The notes under the pieces: model-generated
Seen by the model: the letters and a program-made list of their open reading frames with translations, nothing else
What the model was told of the DNA's origin: nothing
Database searches by the model: none
Assembly: GCF_030819175.1 (NCBI RefSeq)
Contig: NZ_JAUTBJ010000002.1
Span: 630,001-694,000 of the forward strand
Direction: 5' to 3'
Source: Sphingomonas sp. SORGH_AS_0879
Lineage (GTDB): Bacteria > Pseudomonadota > Alphaproteobacteria > Sphingomonadales > Sphingomonadaceae
Length of the DNA stretch: 64,000 nt
Part shown: positions 1 through 7,368 of the stretch, piece after piece
Position numbering within the stretch: position 1 is the stretch's first letter
How the letters are laid out: each line of letters opens with the position of its first letter
Made by a program: the position numbers and the translations under genes

Positions 1-2
1 TC

Positions 3-350
3 GACCGGGGTGGGACGGCTCCCGTACCCGGCGCGCCCCCCGCCGCCAATGACGACGCGGTGCCCGTCGACCCGGCGGTCGCCCTGGCCGAACCCGCCAT
101 TCGCGCCGATCGCGACGATATCGACGATGCGGTCGACGCGATCATGGCGGACGAGGGCTGGACCGGCGACGCCGCTGCGATGATCGCGCCGCTGGTCGCG
201 CGGCTCCGGGCGGCGGGCTCGGTCGAGGACGCGATCGCGATGCTGGAAAGCGCCGCCGCCGACCGCGCCGCCGAGCGCCTGGCCGAACGGGTCGCCCGCG
301 CCAGCTTCGCCGCGCGCGTCCAGGCGCTGACCGGTTCGGAGGCGCATTGA
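3..350 (+). CDS. C-terminal part of a Mu gp29-like (DUF935) portal protein, 5' end outside window
   Basis: The frame is open to the window edge, so only the last 115 or so residues are seen. The tail is Ala/Asp/Arg-rich and helical, with a pattern (paired acidic residues, then 'APLVARLRAAGSVEDAIAML', ending 'ASFAARVQAL') like the C-terminus of DUF935 portal proteins of Mu-like phages. The assignment leans on context: a Mu gpF-like protein is encoded shortly downstream, as in Mu-like genomes. Its stop overlaps the next start (TGATG). Identification from so short a piece is tentative. Confidence 0.5.
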   Translation, partial: DRGGTAPVPGAPPAANDDAVPVDPAVALAEPAIRADRDDIDDAVDAIMADEGWTGDAAAMIAPLVARLRAAGSVEDAIAMLESAAADRAAERLAERVARASFAARVQALTGSEAH

Positions 351-523
351 TGGCCGACGAGATGGACATCGCCGTCGCGGTGGGGACGCGCGAACTCGAA
401 CGCCTGATCGCCAATGCGCGCCAGCCGGTGCCGGTCGGCGTGGCTGGGGAATGCCGCGAATGCGGGTGGACCTCGCCCCGACTGGTCGGCGGTCGGTGCG
501 CGCCGTGCCGGGACGGGCGCTGA
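350..523 (+). CDS. Small DksA/TraR-type C4 zinc-finger protein
   Basis: A 57-residue protein with two CxxC pairs, 'CREC' and 'CAPC', separated by about eleven residues and ending 'CRDGR'. This is the treble-clef layout of phage TraR/DksA-like proteins, which modulate RNA polymerase through its secondary channel. The acidic N-terminal helix is very short, so it may instead be a structural zinc knuckle. ATG overlaps the upstream stop by one base, arguing for translational coupling in the late operon. Confidence 0.6.
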   Translation: MADEMDIAVAVGTRELERLIANARQPVPVGVAGECRECGWTSPRLVGGRCAPCRDGR

Positions 524-525
524 CC

Positions 526-870
526 ATGGCCGCCCGCTGGGATCGCGACGTGCTGCCGCACATTCCGCCCAAGGACCGCTGCCCGTGCGAGGCGTGCGCG
601 GCGAAGCGGCGGGCCCGCTGGGCGCGGCTGTCCGACGCCCAGCGCCGCGCGTTGCTGGCCGTCCACCCGACCTCGCCCCGGCACGTCCCCGACGTGCTGC
701 GGACGGGGGTGCGCTGGCGGACCATTGCAACGCTGTTGCAACGGCATCGCGACCGGCCTGCCCTGATCGAGCAACTGGGCCTGAAGACTTGGTCGCTCAA
801 CGCCGAGTCGATGCCCTTCCTGCGCCTGTCGCAGGCGGGGGCGGACCTGCTGGATACGGTGCAGCCGTGA
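526..870 (+). CDS. Hypothetical phage protein, 114 aa
   Basis: Starts two bases after the previous stop (tga-cc-atg). It contains a Cys pair 'CPCEAC' near residue 20 followed by a basic stretch, then a helical part with 'TGVRWRTIATLLQRH' that resembles a helix-turn-helix. No family is recognised. The tight spacing and the 4-base overlap with the next gene support that it is real and part of the phage operon. Confidence 0.55.
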   Translation: MAARWDRDVLPHIPPKDRCPCEACAAKRRARWARLSDAQRRALLAVHPTSPRHVPDVLRTGVRWRTIATLLQRHRDRPALIEQLGLKTWSLNAESMPFLRLSQAGADLLDTVQP

Positions 871-1325
871 CGCGCCGTCCAGCGCCCCGCCGCCAGCGCC
901 AGCCGGACGACGGTGAAATCGCAGCCGCCTGGGTCCGGCGCGGCATGAGGGATTTGGACGACACCTATCCGTCCGAGGAACGCCGCCCCCTGGGTTGGAT
1001 CGCTCCCAGCCGCGACCGGCCGCCGCCCGAATGCCCGCGCGCCATGGTCCGGTACTGGCTGACCGGCTGGGACCTGCGCGCCGCCGTGCGCCAGCGCTGG
1101 GACGACCAGCTCGACCAGATGAAGGTCCAGCTCGACAAGGCGAAGGCCTTTCTGGACCGGGATTGGAAGCCGGGAACGCTCAAGCGGTCGGATGCGCTGG
1201 CGCTGCGCTTCTACTCGCTGGCGACCGACGATGTCGGCCCCGATTACGCCTGGCGCTGGTTCCAGGACCGCCTCGCCGACGCCCGCGACGAGTATCGCGA
1301 AGCCCAGGCCGAGGGCCGGTTGTGA
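867..1325 (+). CDS. Hypothetical phage protein, 152 aa
   Basis: GTG start overlaps the upstream stop (GTGA). The first 60 residues are basic and proline-rich; the rest is charged and helical ('WDDQLDQMKVQLDKAKAFL') and may form a coiled coil. No known domain is seen. It is in an uninterrupted run of overlapping + strand genes between the portal-like and gpF-like genes. Confidence 0.6.
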   Translation: MTRRPAPRRQRQPDDGEIAAAWVRRGMRDLDDTYPSEERRPLGWIAPSRDRPPPECPRAMVRYWLTGWDLRAAVRQRWDDQLDQMKVQLDKAKAFLDRDWKPGTLKRSDALALRFYSLATDDVGPDYAWRWFQDRLADARDEYREAQAEGRL

Positions 1326-1501
1326 AGCGCAACCCCGGCTTCTGCCCATCCGAGGCGATCGGAAAACGCGTCACCGGCACGCTGCGCAACGGCGAGCGCT
1401 TCGGCCACCCCGGCGGCTGGGCGGCGGATGGCCGCGCCGGTTGCCGCTGGTCGCTGACCGGCCAGCCTCACGACATCGAATTTTATGAGGTTTTGGCGTG
1501 A
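1322..1501 (+). CDS. Small hypothetical phage protein, 59 aa
   Basis: GTG start overlaps the preceding stop by four bases (GTGA). The product is a compact, Gly/Arg-rich protein with two cysteines and aromatic residues ('CRWSLTGQPHDIEFYEV'), suggestive of a small beta-rich fold. Its last 19 bases overlap the 3' end of the convergent gene at 1483-2019. No function can be assigned. Confidence 0.5.
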   Translation: MKRNPGFCPSEAIGKRVTGTLRNGERFGHPGGWAADGRAGCRWSLTGQPHDIEFYEVLA

Positions 1502-2019
1502 AGATTTCGAAGTTTCCGAAGATCCACACAAAGCTGATCTCCTATAGATATGACATCATCGGGCAATGTCGCCAATTGGTGAACTATAAACGCGAGATTG
1601 ATGACGAAATGCTTGAAATCGCGCTCACTGCGTTCAACATTTTTTCTTACTGCAATGATACTTGGTCGTTTTGGCGGATAGAAGCTGTAAACGTCTTTGA
1701 AGACCTGGGAGCTTGTCAAAAATTCACGTCGGTTATCGTCTGTGAGGCCGTTTATGCTAATCAGCCTCTTTACGGAGCCGATATGGGTGTCAATCGCATC
1801 CAGCACCGGTTGCTGCTCTTCCAAGGCAGATATGCGACGCTTTCTTCCTTCAACATAAAGTGCGCCCCAAACCGCACCGGCTGCACCGACGAGAGCACCT
1901 TCAAAGCTCAAGATGTCGCCCGCTTCGACATTGCCCAGAAAGATGGCAACCGAGATCGACACGGCGCTCAGGATAGCCAGTGCCGTAACGCCAATAATTC
2001 CGTCGCGCAGCGTAATCAT
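1483..2019 (-). CDS. Opposite-strand membrane protein (probable prophage moron)
   Basis: Encodes about 178 residues from ATG at 2019, preceded on the - strand by a GAGAG-like ribosome site; a GTG at 2064 would add 15 residues. Two hydrophobic segments occur near the N-terminus ('VTALAILSAVSISVAIFL' and 'GALVGAAGAVWGALYV'), followed by a charged cytoplasmic part. The gene is clearly AT-richer than both neighbours and is inverted relative to the phage operon, which together suggest a separately acquired moron. No family is recognised. Confidence 0.6.
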   Translation of the reverse strand: MITLRDGIIGVTALAILSAVSISVAIFLGNVEAGDILSFEGALVGAAGAVWGALYVEGRKRRISALEEQQPVLDAIDTHIGSVKRLISINGLTDDNRREFLTSSQVFKDVYSFYPPKRPSIIAVRKNVERSERDFKHFVINLAFIVHQLATLPDDVISIGDQLCVDLRKLRNLHAKTS

Positions 2020-2048
2020 CCATTTTCTCTCGCTTTGAGCCTGTCTGT

Positions 2049-3848
2049 ATGACGGGCGTGCCACCGCTCCGCGCCACCATCAACCTGCCCGCCGACGACA
2101 CCGTCGCGGCGTTCGAGGCGCGGGACACGCTGCGCCCGACCGTACACTGGACGGAGATGTGGCAGGCCGATCACGCCCGCGCCTTCACCGTCGCCAAGGT
2201 GGCGAACCTCGACCTGCTGGCGACCATCCGCCAGTCGCTGGACACCGTCATGCGCGACGGCGGCACGCTGGAGCAATGGAAGGCGGGCCTCATCCCCGAG
2301 CTGAAGAAGGCCGGGTGGTGGGGGATGGTCGAGGACAAGGCCGTCACCGGCACCGACGATCCCGTCTTCGTCGGCGGGCGTCGCCTGCGCACCATCTACG
2401 ACACGAACCTGCGGGTCAGCCGCGCGGCTGGGCGATGGAAGCGCATCCAGGAGATGAAGGATGTCCGACCGTACCTCATGTACGTGTCGATCGGCGACAA
2501 CCGGACGCGCCCGCTGCATCGGCGCTGGGGCGGCAACGATCCGGCCTTTCCAGTCCGCATCATCCTGCCCGTCGACCATCCCGCCTGGGCGATCTTCTAT
2601 CCGCCCAACGACTGGCGATGCCGCTGCTCGGTCCGCCAGCTTTCGCAGGCCGACATGGACCGGCTGGGCTACCGCGTCACCACCGAGGCCGAGCTGGTCC
2701 GCATCGGGTGGATGACCGCCGATGGGCAGGTCGGGGGGCGGCTGCGCACCTTCTGGCGCAAGGGGGCCGACAAGCCGGAGGCCGTGCCGGTCGGGATCGG
2801 GCCCGGCTTTGCCTACAACCCCGGCGCGTTCGGGATGCAGGCCGTCGCCGAAAAGGCGACCCGGTCGCTGGAGGCGATGGCCCCGATCGATCCGAAGGCG
2901 GCACGCGCGGTACTGACCGACCTGGTCAAAAGCGACGCCTTTCTGGAGACGCTGTCGGAGCCGGGCGGCGTCTTTCCAGTCATGGTCCTGGACGACGCGG
3001 CCCGCGCGGTGCTGGGGGCGAAGAACCATGTCGTGGTGCTGTCGAGCGACAGCTACGCCAAGCAGCTCGGCCAGACGGCGCGCAGTGCCGGGCACACCGA
3101 CCTGGTCGTGGTCGATTACCGCAAGCTGCCCGAAATCGGCTCCGCGCCGGACCATGTGATACATGATCGGGATCAGCATGTCGTTCTGTGGAAGCTGGAC
3201 GACGACCGATATTTGCGCGCCGTGGTGAAGGTCACGTCGTCGCGCGACGAAATGTATCTTCAGAGTTTCCGCATCGGCGACGCCAAGCACCTGGCGCGCG
3301 AGATTGGCGCGGGGACCCGCATCGGCGGTGCCGCCATCGTCGACGACAAGCCGGTGGCAAGCGGCCCCGAAATGGCCGCGACCACGGCGCTGGCCCGGCT
3401 GGGCCCCGATGCCACGCGCAAGGACGGTCGCTCGGCGATCCAGGCGTTGATCGAGGCGGCCAAGGCCGACCTGCCCGCCACCCAGGCCGCGCTCGAAGCG
3501 TTCGTCACGTCCGACCGTTTCGCGGCGGTGGTCGAGCGGATGGGCGAAGCGCCCGCGCTGGCGCTGGCGGACGATCTGCGGCGTCTACTCGGGGCGCAGC
3601 AGGGGATCGTTCGTATTTCCCGCGATCATCTGCCAGCGATCGTCGGCGATATCGGGGATTTGAGCCTTTTCGCGGATACGCCCGACCGAATCCTGCGCGA
3701 CGGAGACGACGCGTTGCTGGTCCGCACGGTCGGGGATCGGACCGTTGTTCTGCGGCTTCGCCCGAAGACCAGCCTGCTCCAGATTATCGCGCTGCGCGTG
3801 TTGCAGGGCGAGGAACTGGCCGCAATTCTGGACCTGCCGATATGGTAG
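2049..3848 (+). CDS. Mu gpF-like minor head protein with C-terminal PBECR-like nuclease domain
   Basis: A 599-residue virion morphogenesis protein. Residues ~40-205 match the Mu gpF fold (Phage_Mu_F): 'RRLRTIYDTNLRVSRAAGRW', then 'RPLHRRWGG' and the Cys motif 'PPNDWRCRC' at ~186-194. gpF-type proteins connect portal and capsid and travel in the head. Residues ~325-415 ('HVVVLSSDSYAKQLG', 'HTDLVVVDYRKLPEI', 'YLRAVVKVTSSRDEMY', 'SFRIGDAK') have the layout of the PBECR superfamily (barnase/EndoU/colicin E5/RelE-like nucleases) known to be fused to phage head proteins. The remaining C-terminus has one or two further helical regions. The nuclease call is by pattern only. The start is an ATG just beyond the divergent membrane gene. 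Confidence 0.85.
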   Translation: MTGVPPLRATINLPADDTVAAFEARDTLRPTVHWTEMWQADHARAFTVAKVANLDLLATIRQSLDTVMRDGGTLEQWKAGLIPELKKAGWWGMVEDKAVTGTDDPVFVGGRRLRTIYDTNLRVSRAAGRWKRIQEMKDVRPYLMYVSIGDNRTRPLHRRWGGNDPAFPVRIILPVDHPAWAIFYPPNDWRCRCSVRQLSQADMDRLGYRVTTEAELVRIGWMTADGQVGGRLRTFWRKGADKPEAVPVGIGPGFAYNPGAFGMQAVAEKATRSLEAMAPIDPKAARAVLTDLVKSDAFLETLSEPGGVFPVMVLDDAARAVLGAKNHVVVLSSDSYAKQLGQTARSAGHTDLVVVDYRKLPEIGSAPDHVIHDRDQHVVLWKLDDDRYLRAVVKVTSSRDEMYLQSFRIGDAKHLAREIGAGTRIGGAAIVDDKPVASGPEMAATTALARLGPDATRKDGRSAIQALIEAAKADLPATQAALEAFVTSDRFAAVVERMGEAPALALADDLRRLLGAQQGIVRISRDHLPAIVGDIGDLSLFADTPDRILRDGDDALLVRTVGDRTVVLRLRPKTSLLQIIALRVLQGEELAAILDLPIW

Positions 3849-4036
3849 GGAGGGTGCGTCGCGCGGCGAGGTCTGACATTCCCTCGCAAGCGATCCCGGA
3901 TTGCTCCGGTCCTACGGCCGCCAGTTTCACCGTGTCACGCGCGACGCTCCTCCTATTTAGGCGCGCCAGCGCCCCCCGACAAGTCGCCGCGATGCGCCCA
4001 TCATCGCCGCCGTCACCACGCCAAGGAGCTGTTCCC

Positions 4037-4501
4037 ATGTCACCCCGTCGCATCGGCGTCCTGCTGGCCGCCATGCTCCTCCCGCCGACCGCCGTCCTCG
4101 CCCAGTCGACCAAACCGATCGCCGCGCCCGGTGCCTCGACGCCGCAAACGGCCATCGCCTTCGGCGGGATCGGTGAGAAGGCGATGCCGGTCACGCCCGC
4201 GACACCGCTCCCCGTTGGCGGGGTGCGCGAGGCGTTCCAGCTTGTCAGCGCGAACACCCCCAGCATCCCGGTCAAGCTCTATGGCGGCGATTACATCCTG
4301 TCGCAGCTCTGCGGCACCTACGGCACGTTCAAGCTGGAGGTGCTGGGCGCGGACGGGCTGACCTGGCTGCCGCTCGTCACCAAGACGGCATCGGATAGTG
4401 GATCGGGCACGGGCGTCGCGCTCGGCTCGTTCGCGATGGTCCGTGGTTCGGTCAATGGAACCAGCGGCTGCTACGCCAGCCTGTCGCGGGTGCCCGCGTA
4501 A
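4037..4501 (+). CDS. Secreted or virion-associated hypothetical protein, 154 aa
   Basis: The ATG follows a good ribosome site (AAGGAG at 4023-4028). The N-terminus is a signal peptide: basic residues, hydrophobic core 'IGVLLAAMLLPP', and a likely cut after 'VLA'. The mature part is beta-rich with two cysteines in positions that could pair ('LCGTYG', 'SGCYASL'). The stop overlaps the next start by one base (TAATG). A signal peptide on a phage late protein is unusual; a role on the virion or host surface is a guess. The 188 bases upstream (3849-4036) hold no recognisable feature. Confidence 0.65.
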   Translation: MSPRRIGVLLAAMLLPPTAVLAQSTKPIAAPGASTPQTAIAFGGIGEKAMPVTPATPLPVGGVREAFQLVSANTPSIPVKLYGGDYILSQLCGTYGTFKLEVLGADGLTWLPLVTKTASDSGSGTGVALGSFAMVRGSVNGTSGCYASLSRVPA

Positions 4502-5109
4502 TGGTGCGCTTCCTCGATCGCATCGCGCTGGGCCCTGGACAGGTGCCGGGCTTCGTACCGCCGCAACCGGTCGTCCGTCCGGCCAGTTATCCCAAGGCTG
4601 GCGACCTGGTGTTCGGCCTGTCGCCCTATCGAACGGTTGGAAACAGCACCACGACACTGGCCTATGCGCCAGCATCGGGCGCGCTGAATGAGGTTTCCGA
4701 CAACTTCATGACCGCCCAGCCCGCCGGGCATCGCTTCGTCTATCTGAACTTCGGGTTCAATTCGGCAGACAGCGGGGGGCCGACCGCATTGGAAACCCCG
4801 CCGGGCAATTCCAACACGATCGATGGGTCCGTGACGTTCACGGCGGCCAATGGCGGCGGGACGCGCGTGGCGGGGACGTTCGGCGGGGCGGCCTCGATCG
4901 TCATGCCGGACGGCGGCTTCGCCATCGAGGACGCCCGCCCCGCATTCGGCGGCGGCTGGCACCGGGTCAGCCTGACCACTCCGGGCGGGCGGCAAGCGTC
5001 CGACCGGTTGGAACGCCGATGCGAACTTTGGCGAGTATCGACGGCGCGGCACTGCCTATGCGGCCAGCAACATGGCCGGGGGCCAGATAACGGGCAGTAC
5101 GCCCGATAG
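4501..5109 (+). CDS. N-terminal half of a frameshifted tail-associated SGNH protein
   Basis: Starts directly on the stop of the previous gene. About 160 residues form a Gly/Thr/Asn-rich beta domain typical of carbohydrate-binding or tail-fibre modules ('GFNSADSGGPTALETPPGNS'). After roughly 4985 the translation turns Arg/Cys-rich and loses this character, while frame +2 becomes convincing ('WNADANFGEYRRRGTAYAAS') and runs into the SGNH domain of the next entry. A one-base excess near 4982-4992 (a GGGCGGGCGGC tract) would explain the split. The gene was probably one ~548-residue protein ending at 6145. Confidence 0.55.
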   Translation: MVRFLDRIALGPGQVPGFVPPQPVVRPASYPKAGDLVFGLSPYRTVGNSTTTLAYAPASGALNEVSDNFMTAQPAGHRFVYLNFGFNSADSGGPTALETPPGNSNTIDGSVTFTAANGGGTRVAGTFGGAASIVMPDGGFAIEDARPAFGGGWHRVSLTTPGGRQASDRLERRCELWRVSTARHCLCGQQHGRGPDNGQYAR

Positions 5110-6145
5110 CAGTCGGGGCTACAAGCCGCATGGGGTGTTGGTGCCGTTCAACGGCTCGATGCCATCCGTGCTCCTGATCGGCGATTCGATCACCCAGCAA
5201 AACGACATACGGCCCGACGCGCGCCAGCTTGTCGGGGGCATCGTCAAGGGACTGGGCGATCCCTCCGGGCCGGGATCGTTCGGCGTCGCGAACTTCGGCC
5301 ACCACGGCGCATCCATGGAAGATTTCATGGACGTGACGCCGGGCAGCAACCGCTTCAGCCAGCGCTATGCCCTGTTCGCCGCCATCCGCGATATGAACGG
5401 CGGGCGCTGGCCGTTCACGCACATCTGGTCGCAGGGCCTGCGGAACGACTTTTCGGGTATCCCCAGCCCGACCAACCCCGCCGATGCCTTGGTGCTTATG
5501 AAGGCGCGGGCACAGGCGTGGTGGGATTTCCTGGCGGCGACCTTCCCCGGTATTCCCATTATCCAATCCACGGTCAGCGCGCGGGTCACGTCATCGAGCG
5601 CGACCAATTACGCGACCTTGGACGGGCAGGAGCCGCGACCGTACACGGCGGGCGTCGCGCTGGAGGATTTCAACGAGTGGTTGGTGACGACCGTGCCCGC
5701 GCCGCTGGCGATGGTGGTCGACCTGCGCGAAGGCCAGCGCGAGCTGCGCCCCGATGTGCAGTTCGCCGGGCAGGCTCCGGTATGGGCGCGGCTCGCGTTC
5801 GTGAAGGCGGGCGGCGGCAAGCTGGCGACCGCGCTGGCGGCGGGTGTGGCCACCTCGACCGTCAAGATTACCGCCACTACGCCCCCGGCGGTAGGCAGCA
5901 TGGCCTATTTCGAGCCGGGCACGTCCGCTGTCGAGATGAAGGGCAATATCTCGACCGTGACAGACAACGGCGATGGCACGTTTACCCTGACGCTTTCGCC
6001 GAGCATCACGCCCAGTTCGACTCATGCGGTCGGATCGGCCTTCGCCACGTCGCCGACAGCCGATGGCACCCACCCCGAAAGCGTGGTGCACGATATCTGG
6101 GCCGCGATGATCCGACCGCTCAAGCCGCTGATCGCAGCCCTGTGA
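5072..6145 (+). CDS. SGNH/GDSL hydrolase domain of phage tail protein
   Basis: Encodes 357 residues beginning with 'MAGGQITGS'. The block I motif 'VLLIGDSIT' carries the catalytic Ser, and 'HPESVVHD' near the C-terminus suits the block V Asp/His pair of SGNH esterases (here reversed in spacing, so not certain). Such domains in tail fibres deacetylate host surface polysaccharide. A Thr/Gly beta module ('TPPAVGSMAYFEPGTSAVEM') is inserted before the last block. The ATG is internal to the ancestral gene and has no good ribosome site, so this half may be poorly translated unless the frameshift is a sequencing error. Confidence 0.7.
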   Translation: MAGGQITGSTPDSSRGYKPHGVLVPFNGSMPSVLLIGDSITQQNDIRPDARQLVGGIVKGLGDPSGPGSFGVANFGHHGASMEDFMDVTPGSNRFSQRYALFAAIRDMNGGRWPFTHIWSQGLRNDFSGIPSPTNPADALVLMKARAQAWWDFLAATFPGIPIIQSTVSARVTSSSATNYATLDGQEPRPYTAGVALEDFNEWLVTTVPAPLAMVVDLREGQRELRPDVQFAGQAPVWARLAFVKAGGGKLATALAAGVATSTVKITATTPPAVGSMAYFEPGTSAVEMKGNISTVTDNGDGTFTLTLSPSITPSSTHAVGSAFATSPTADGTHPESVVHDIWAAMIRPLKPLIAAL

Positions 6146-6164
6146 GGGGGTTTTTGCCAGAAGA

Positions 6165-6352
6165 AGGAACTGTCACATTGGGCCATTCATAAGGGTTGAA
6201 CGGTCGTTTCAAGCCCTTTCAGGCCCGAAAACTGTCACGCCCGTGACACTTCGGCTCCGAACCCCTCGAAAGCCCAGATTTCAGCCATTCTCATCCCAAA
6301 TTATCCCAGGATGGCCCGCCCAATCCCACCATTCCAAGATGTGACAGTTCCT
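6165..6352. repeat. Inverted repeat cluster at the inferred prophage right end
   Basis: The 14-base sequence aggaactgtcacat at 6165-6178 recurs exactly, inverted, at 6339-6352. A shorter copy, aaactgtcacg, lies at 6229-6239, inside a perfect palindrome (tgtcacg-cc-cgtgaca, 6233-6248). Repeated, oriented copies close to an element border resemble the MuA-type transposase sites at ends of Mu-like phages; an operator for a phage repressor is the alternative. No gene is seen between 6146 and 6354. Confidence 0.55.
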
Positions 6353-6354
6353 GA

Positions 6355-6474
6355 TCCCCTACACCCGAGGGGCTGAGCCGCGAGCAGTTGGGCGAGGCGC
6401 TGGTCGAATTGGGGCTGGCGGCGCTGGCGCCGGTGCTGCGGCAATTGCTGCGCCAGATATTGGGCGGGCGGTGA
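6355..6474 (+). pseudogene. Truncated C-terminus of GTA gp10-like tail assembly chaperone
   Basis: The frame opens just after a TGA at 6352-6354 and encodes about 39 residues with no start codon: 'PEGLSREQLGEALVELG' followed by 'LAPVLRQLLRQILGGR'. This is the characteristic end of the small GTA gene-10 family ('gene transfer agent family protein'). Its stop overlaps the GTG of the next GTA gene (GTGA), as expected for the intact operon. The missing 5' part and the repeat cluster immediately upstream indicate that an insertion removed or displaced it. Confidence 0.55.
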
Positions 6475-6665
6475 CCTTCGCCGAGGAGGCGGGGCGGCTG
6501 GCGGGGATGGCGGGGGCAGTGCTGGGCTGGTCGCCCGACCGCTTCTGGCGCGCCACCCCGGCCGAGATCCACGGCGTCGTGACGGCGATGGCGGGGCGGC
6601 CCGAGGGCGATCCGCCTTCGCCCGCCACGCTCGCCCGGTTGCGGGAGATGTATCCGGATGGATGA
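6471..6665 (+). CDS. Phage tail assembly chaperone, rcc01693/TIGR02216 family
   Basis: A 64-residue protein with the family pattern: hydrophobic N-terminal helix, 'LGWSPDRFWRATPAEIHGVV', and terminal 'LREMYPDG'. It is the GTA gp10.1 equivalent and helps tail assembly before the tape-measure gene, which starts eight bases inside this gene's 3' end. Confidence 0.8.
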   Translation: MTFAEEAGRLAGMAGAVLGWSPDRFWRATPAEIHGVVTAMAGRPEGDPPSPATLARLREMYPDG

Positions 6666-7197
6666 ACAGGAAATCGCACCCCGCATCGACATGCGGGGCT
6701 TCGCCGCCGATATGGCCGCGATGCGCGGCGAATTGTCGCAAGGGCTGGGCGACGCCGCCGAACGGGGGGCGCGCAGCGTCGAGGGGGCGCTGCTCCGTGC
6801 CGCCCGGACCGGCAGGTTCGGCTTCGAGGAATTGAAGGCGACCGCGCTGACGGCACTGGATTCGATCGCGCGCGCCGCCTTGCGGGAGGGCGTGGCGGCG
6901 GCCGGTGGCGGGGAAGGGCTGGTGCGGCTGATCGGCGGATTGCTGGCGGGATCGCCGGGGCGTGCGACCGGCGGGCCGGTATCGCCCGACCGCCCCTATC
7001 TGGTCGGCGAACGCGGGCCGGAATTGTTCGTGCCCACCAGTAGCGGGCGGGTGGAGACGCTGAGCCCCGGTGGGGCCCCACGCGACGTGCGGGTGGCGAT
7101 CACGATCAACGCCGCGCCGGGCGAGGCGGGGGGCGTGCTGCAACGCTCCAGCCGACAGGTGGCGCGGGCGGTCCGGGCGGCGCTGGCGGAGGACTGA
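6658..7197 (+). CDS. Short tape-measure-like tail protein (GTA gp11 type)
   Basis: Encodes 179 residues. The first half is helical and Ala/Arg-rich; the second has the tape-measure C-terminal signature of phage and GTA proteins, 'GRATGGPVSPDRPYLVGERG' followed by 'PELFVPTSSGRV'. GTA gp11 proteins set the short tail length, and the small size suits a short-tailed GTA-like particle. It overlaps the preceding gene by eight bases. Confidence 0.8.
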   Translation: MDEQEIAPRIDMRGFAADMAAMRGELSQGLGDAAERGARSVEGALLRAARTGRFGFEELKATALTALDSIARAALREGVAAAGGGEGLVRLIGGLLAGSPGRATGGPVSPDRPYLVGERGPELFVPTSSGRVETLSPGGAPRDVRVAITINAAPGEAGGVLQRSSRQVARAVRAALAED

Positions 7198-7368
7198 GGG
7201 CGGGGATGCCCCTCCACCACGCCCTTCGGGCGCGGTCCCCCTCCCCATCGGAGATGGGGAGGATTTGGAAACGCCATTCCGCCCCAAGCTCGGCTTGGGG
7301 AGGGGAACCGCCGGGCGTCAGGCCGGTGGTGGAGGGGCAGGAGCCTCGACATCTGGGAGACGAACTCC
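7198..7368. repeat. GC-rich REP-like palindromic repeats between tail genes
   Basis: Contains 'ccctccaccacgcccttc' followed by 'ggtccccctccccat' and the palindrome 'atcggagatggggagg', then a second copy of the pattern near 7295-7335. The same family occurs at 34795-34934, 56594-56770 and 61204-61335. It interrupts an otherwise overlapping operon and could form strong hairpins in the transcript. Confidence 0.6.

Larger units (their letters stand above)
1..6363 (+). mobile_element. Right-hand part of a Mu-like transposable prophage
   Basis: The segment holds a portal-like C-terminus, a Mu gpF-like head protein and a tail-associated SGNH protein, all on the + strand with overlapping starts and stops. 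It stops at a cluster of inverted repeats (6165-6352) that abuts a GTA gene lacking its beginning. Mu-like phages integrate by transposition and carry transposase-binding repeats at their ends. Here capsid and tail genes normally found after gpF are absent from this position, so the element is either reordered or defective. The left end lies outside the window. The right boundary is inferred to be between 6352 and 6363; the sequence TACA at 6360-6363 would suit a TG...CA transposon end. Confidence 0.5.

Noticed and set aside
2016..3290. 424-codon - strand frame opposite the gpF-like gene
   Set aside because: Shadow of the head-protein gene; no domain and no ribosome site.
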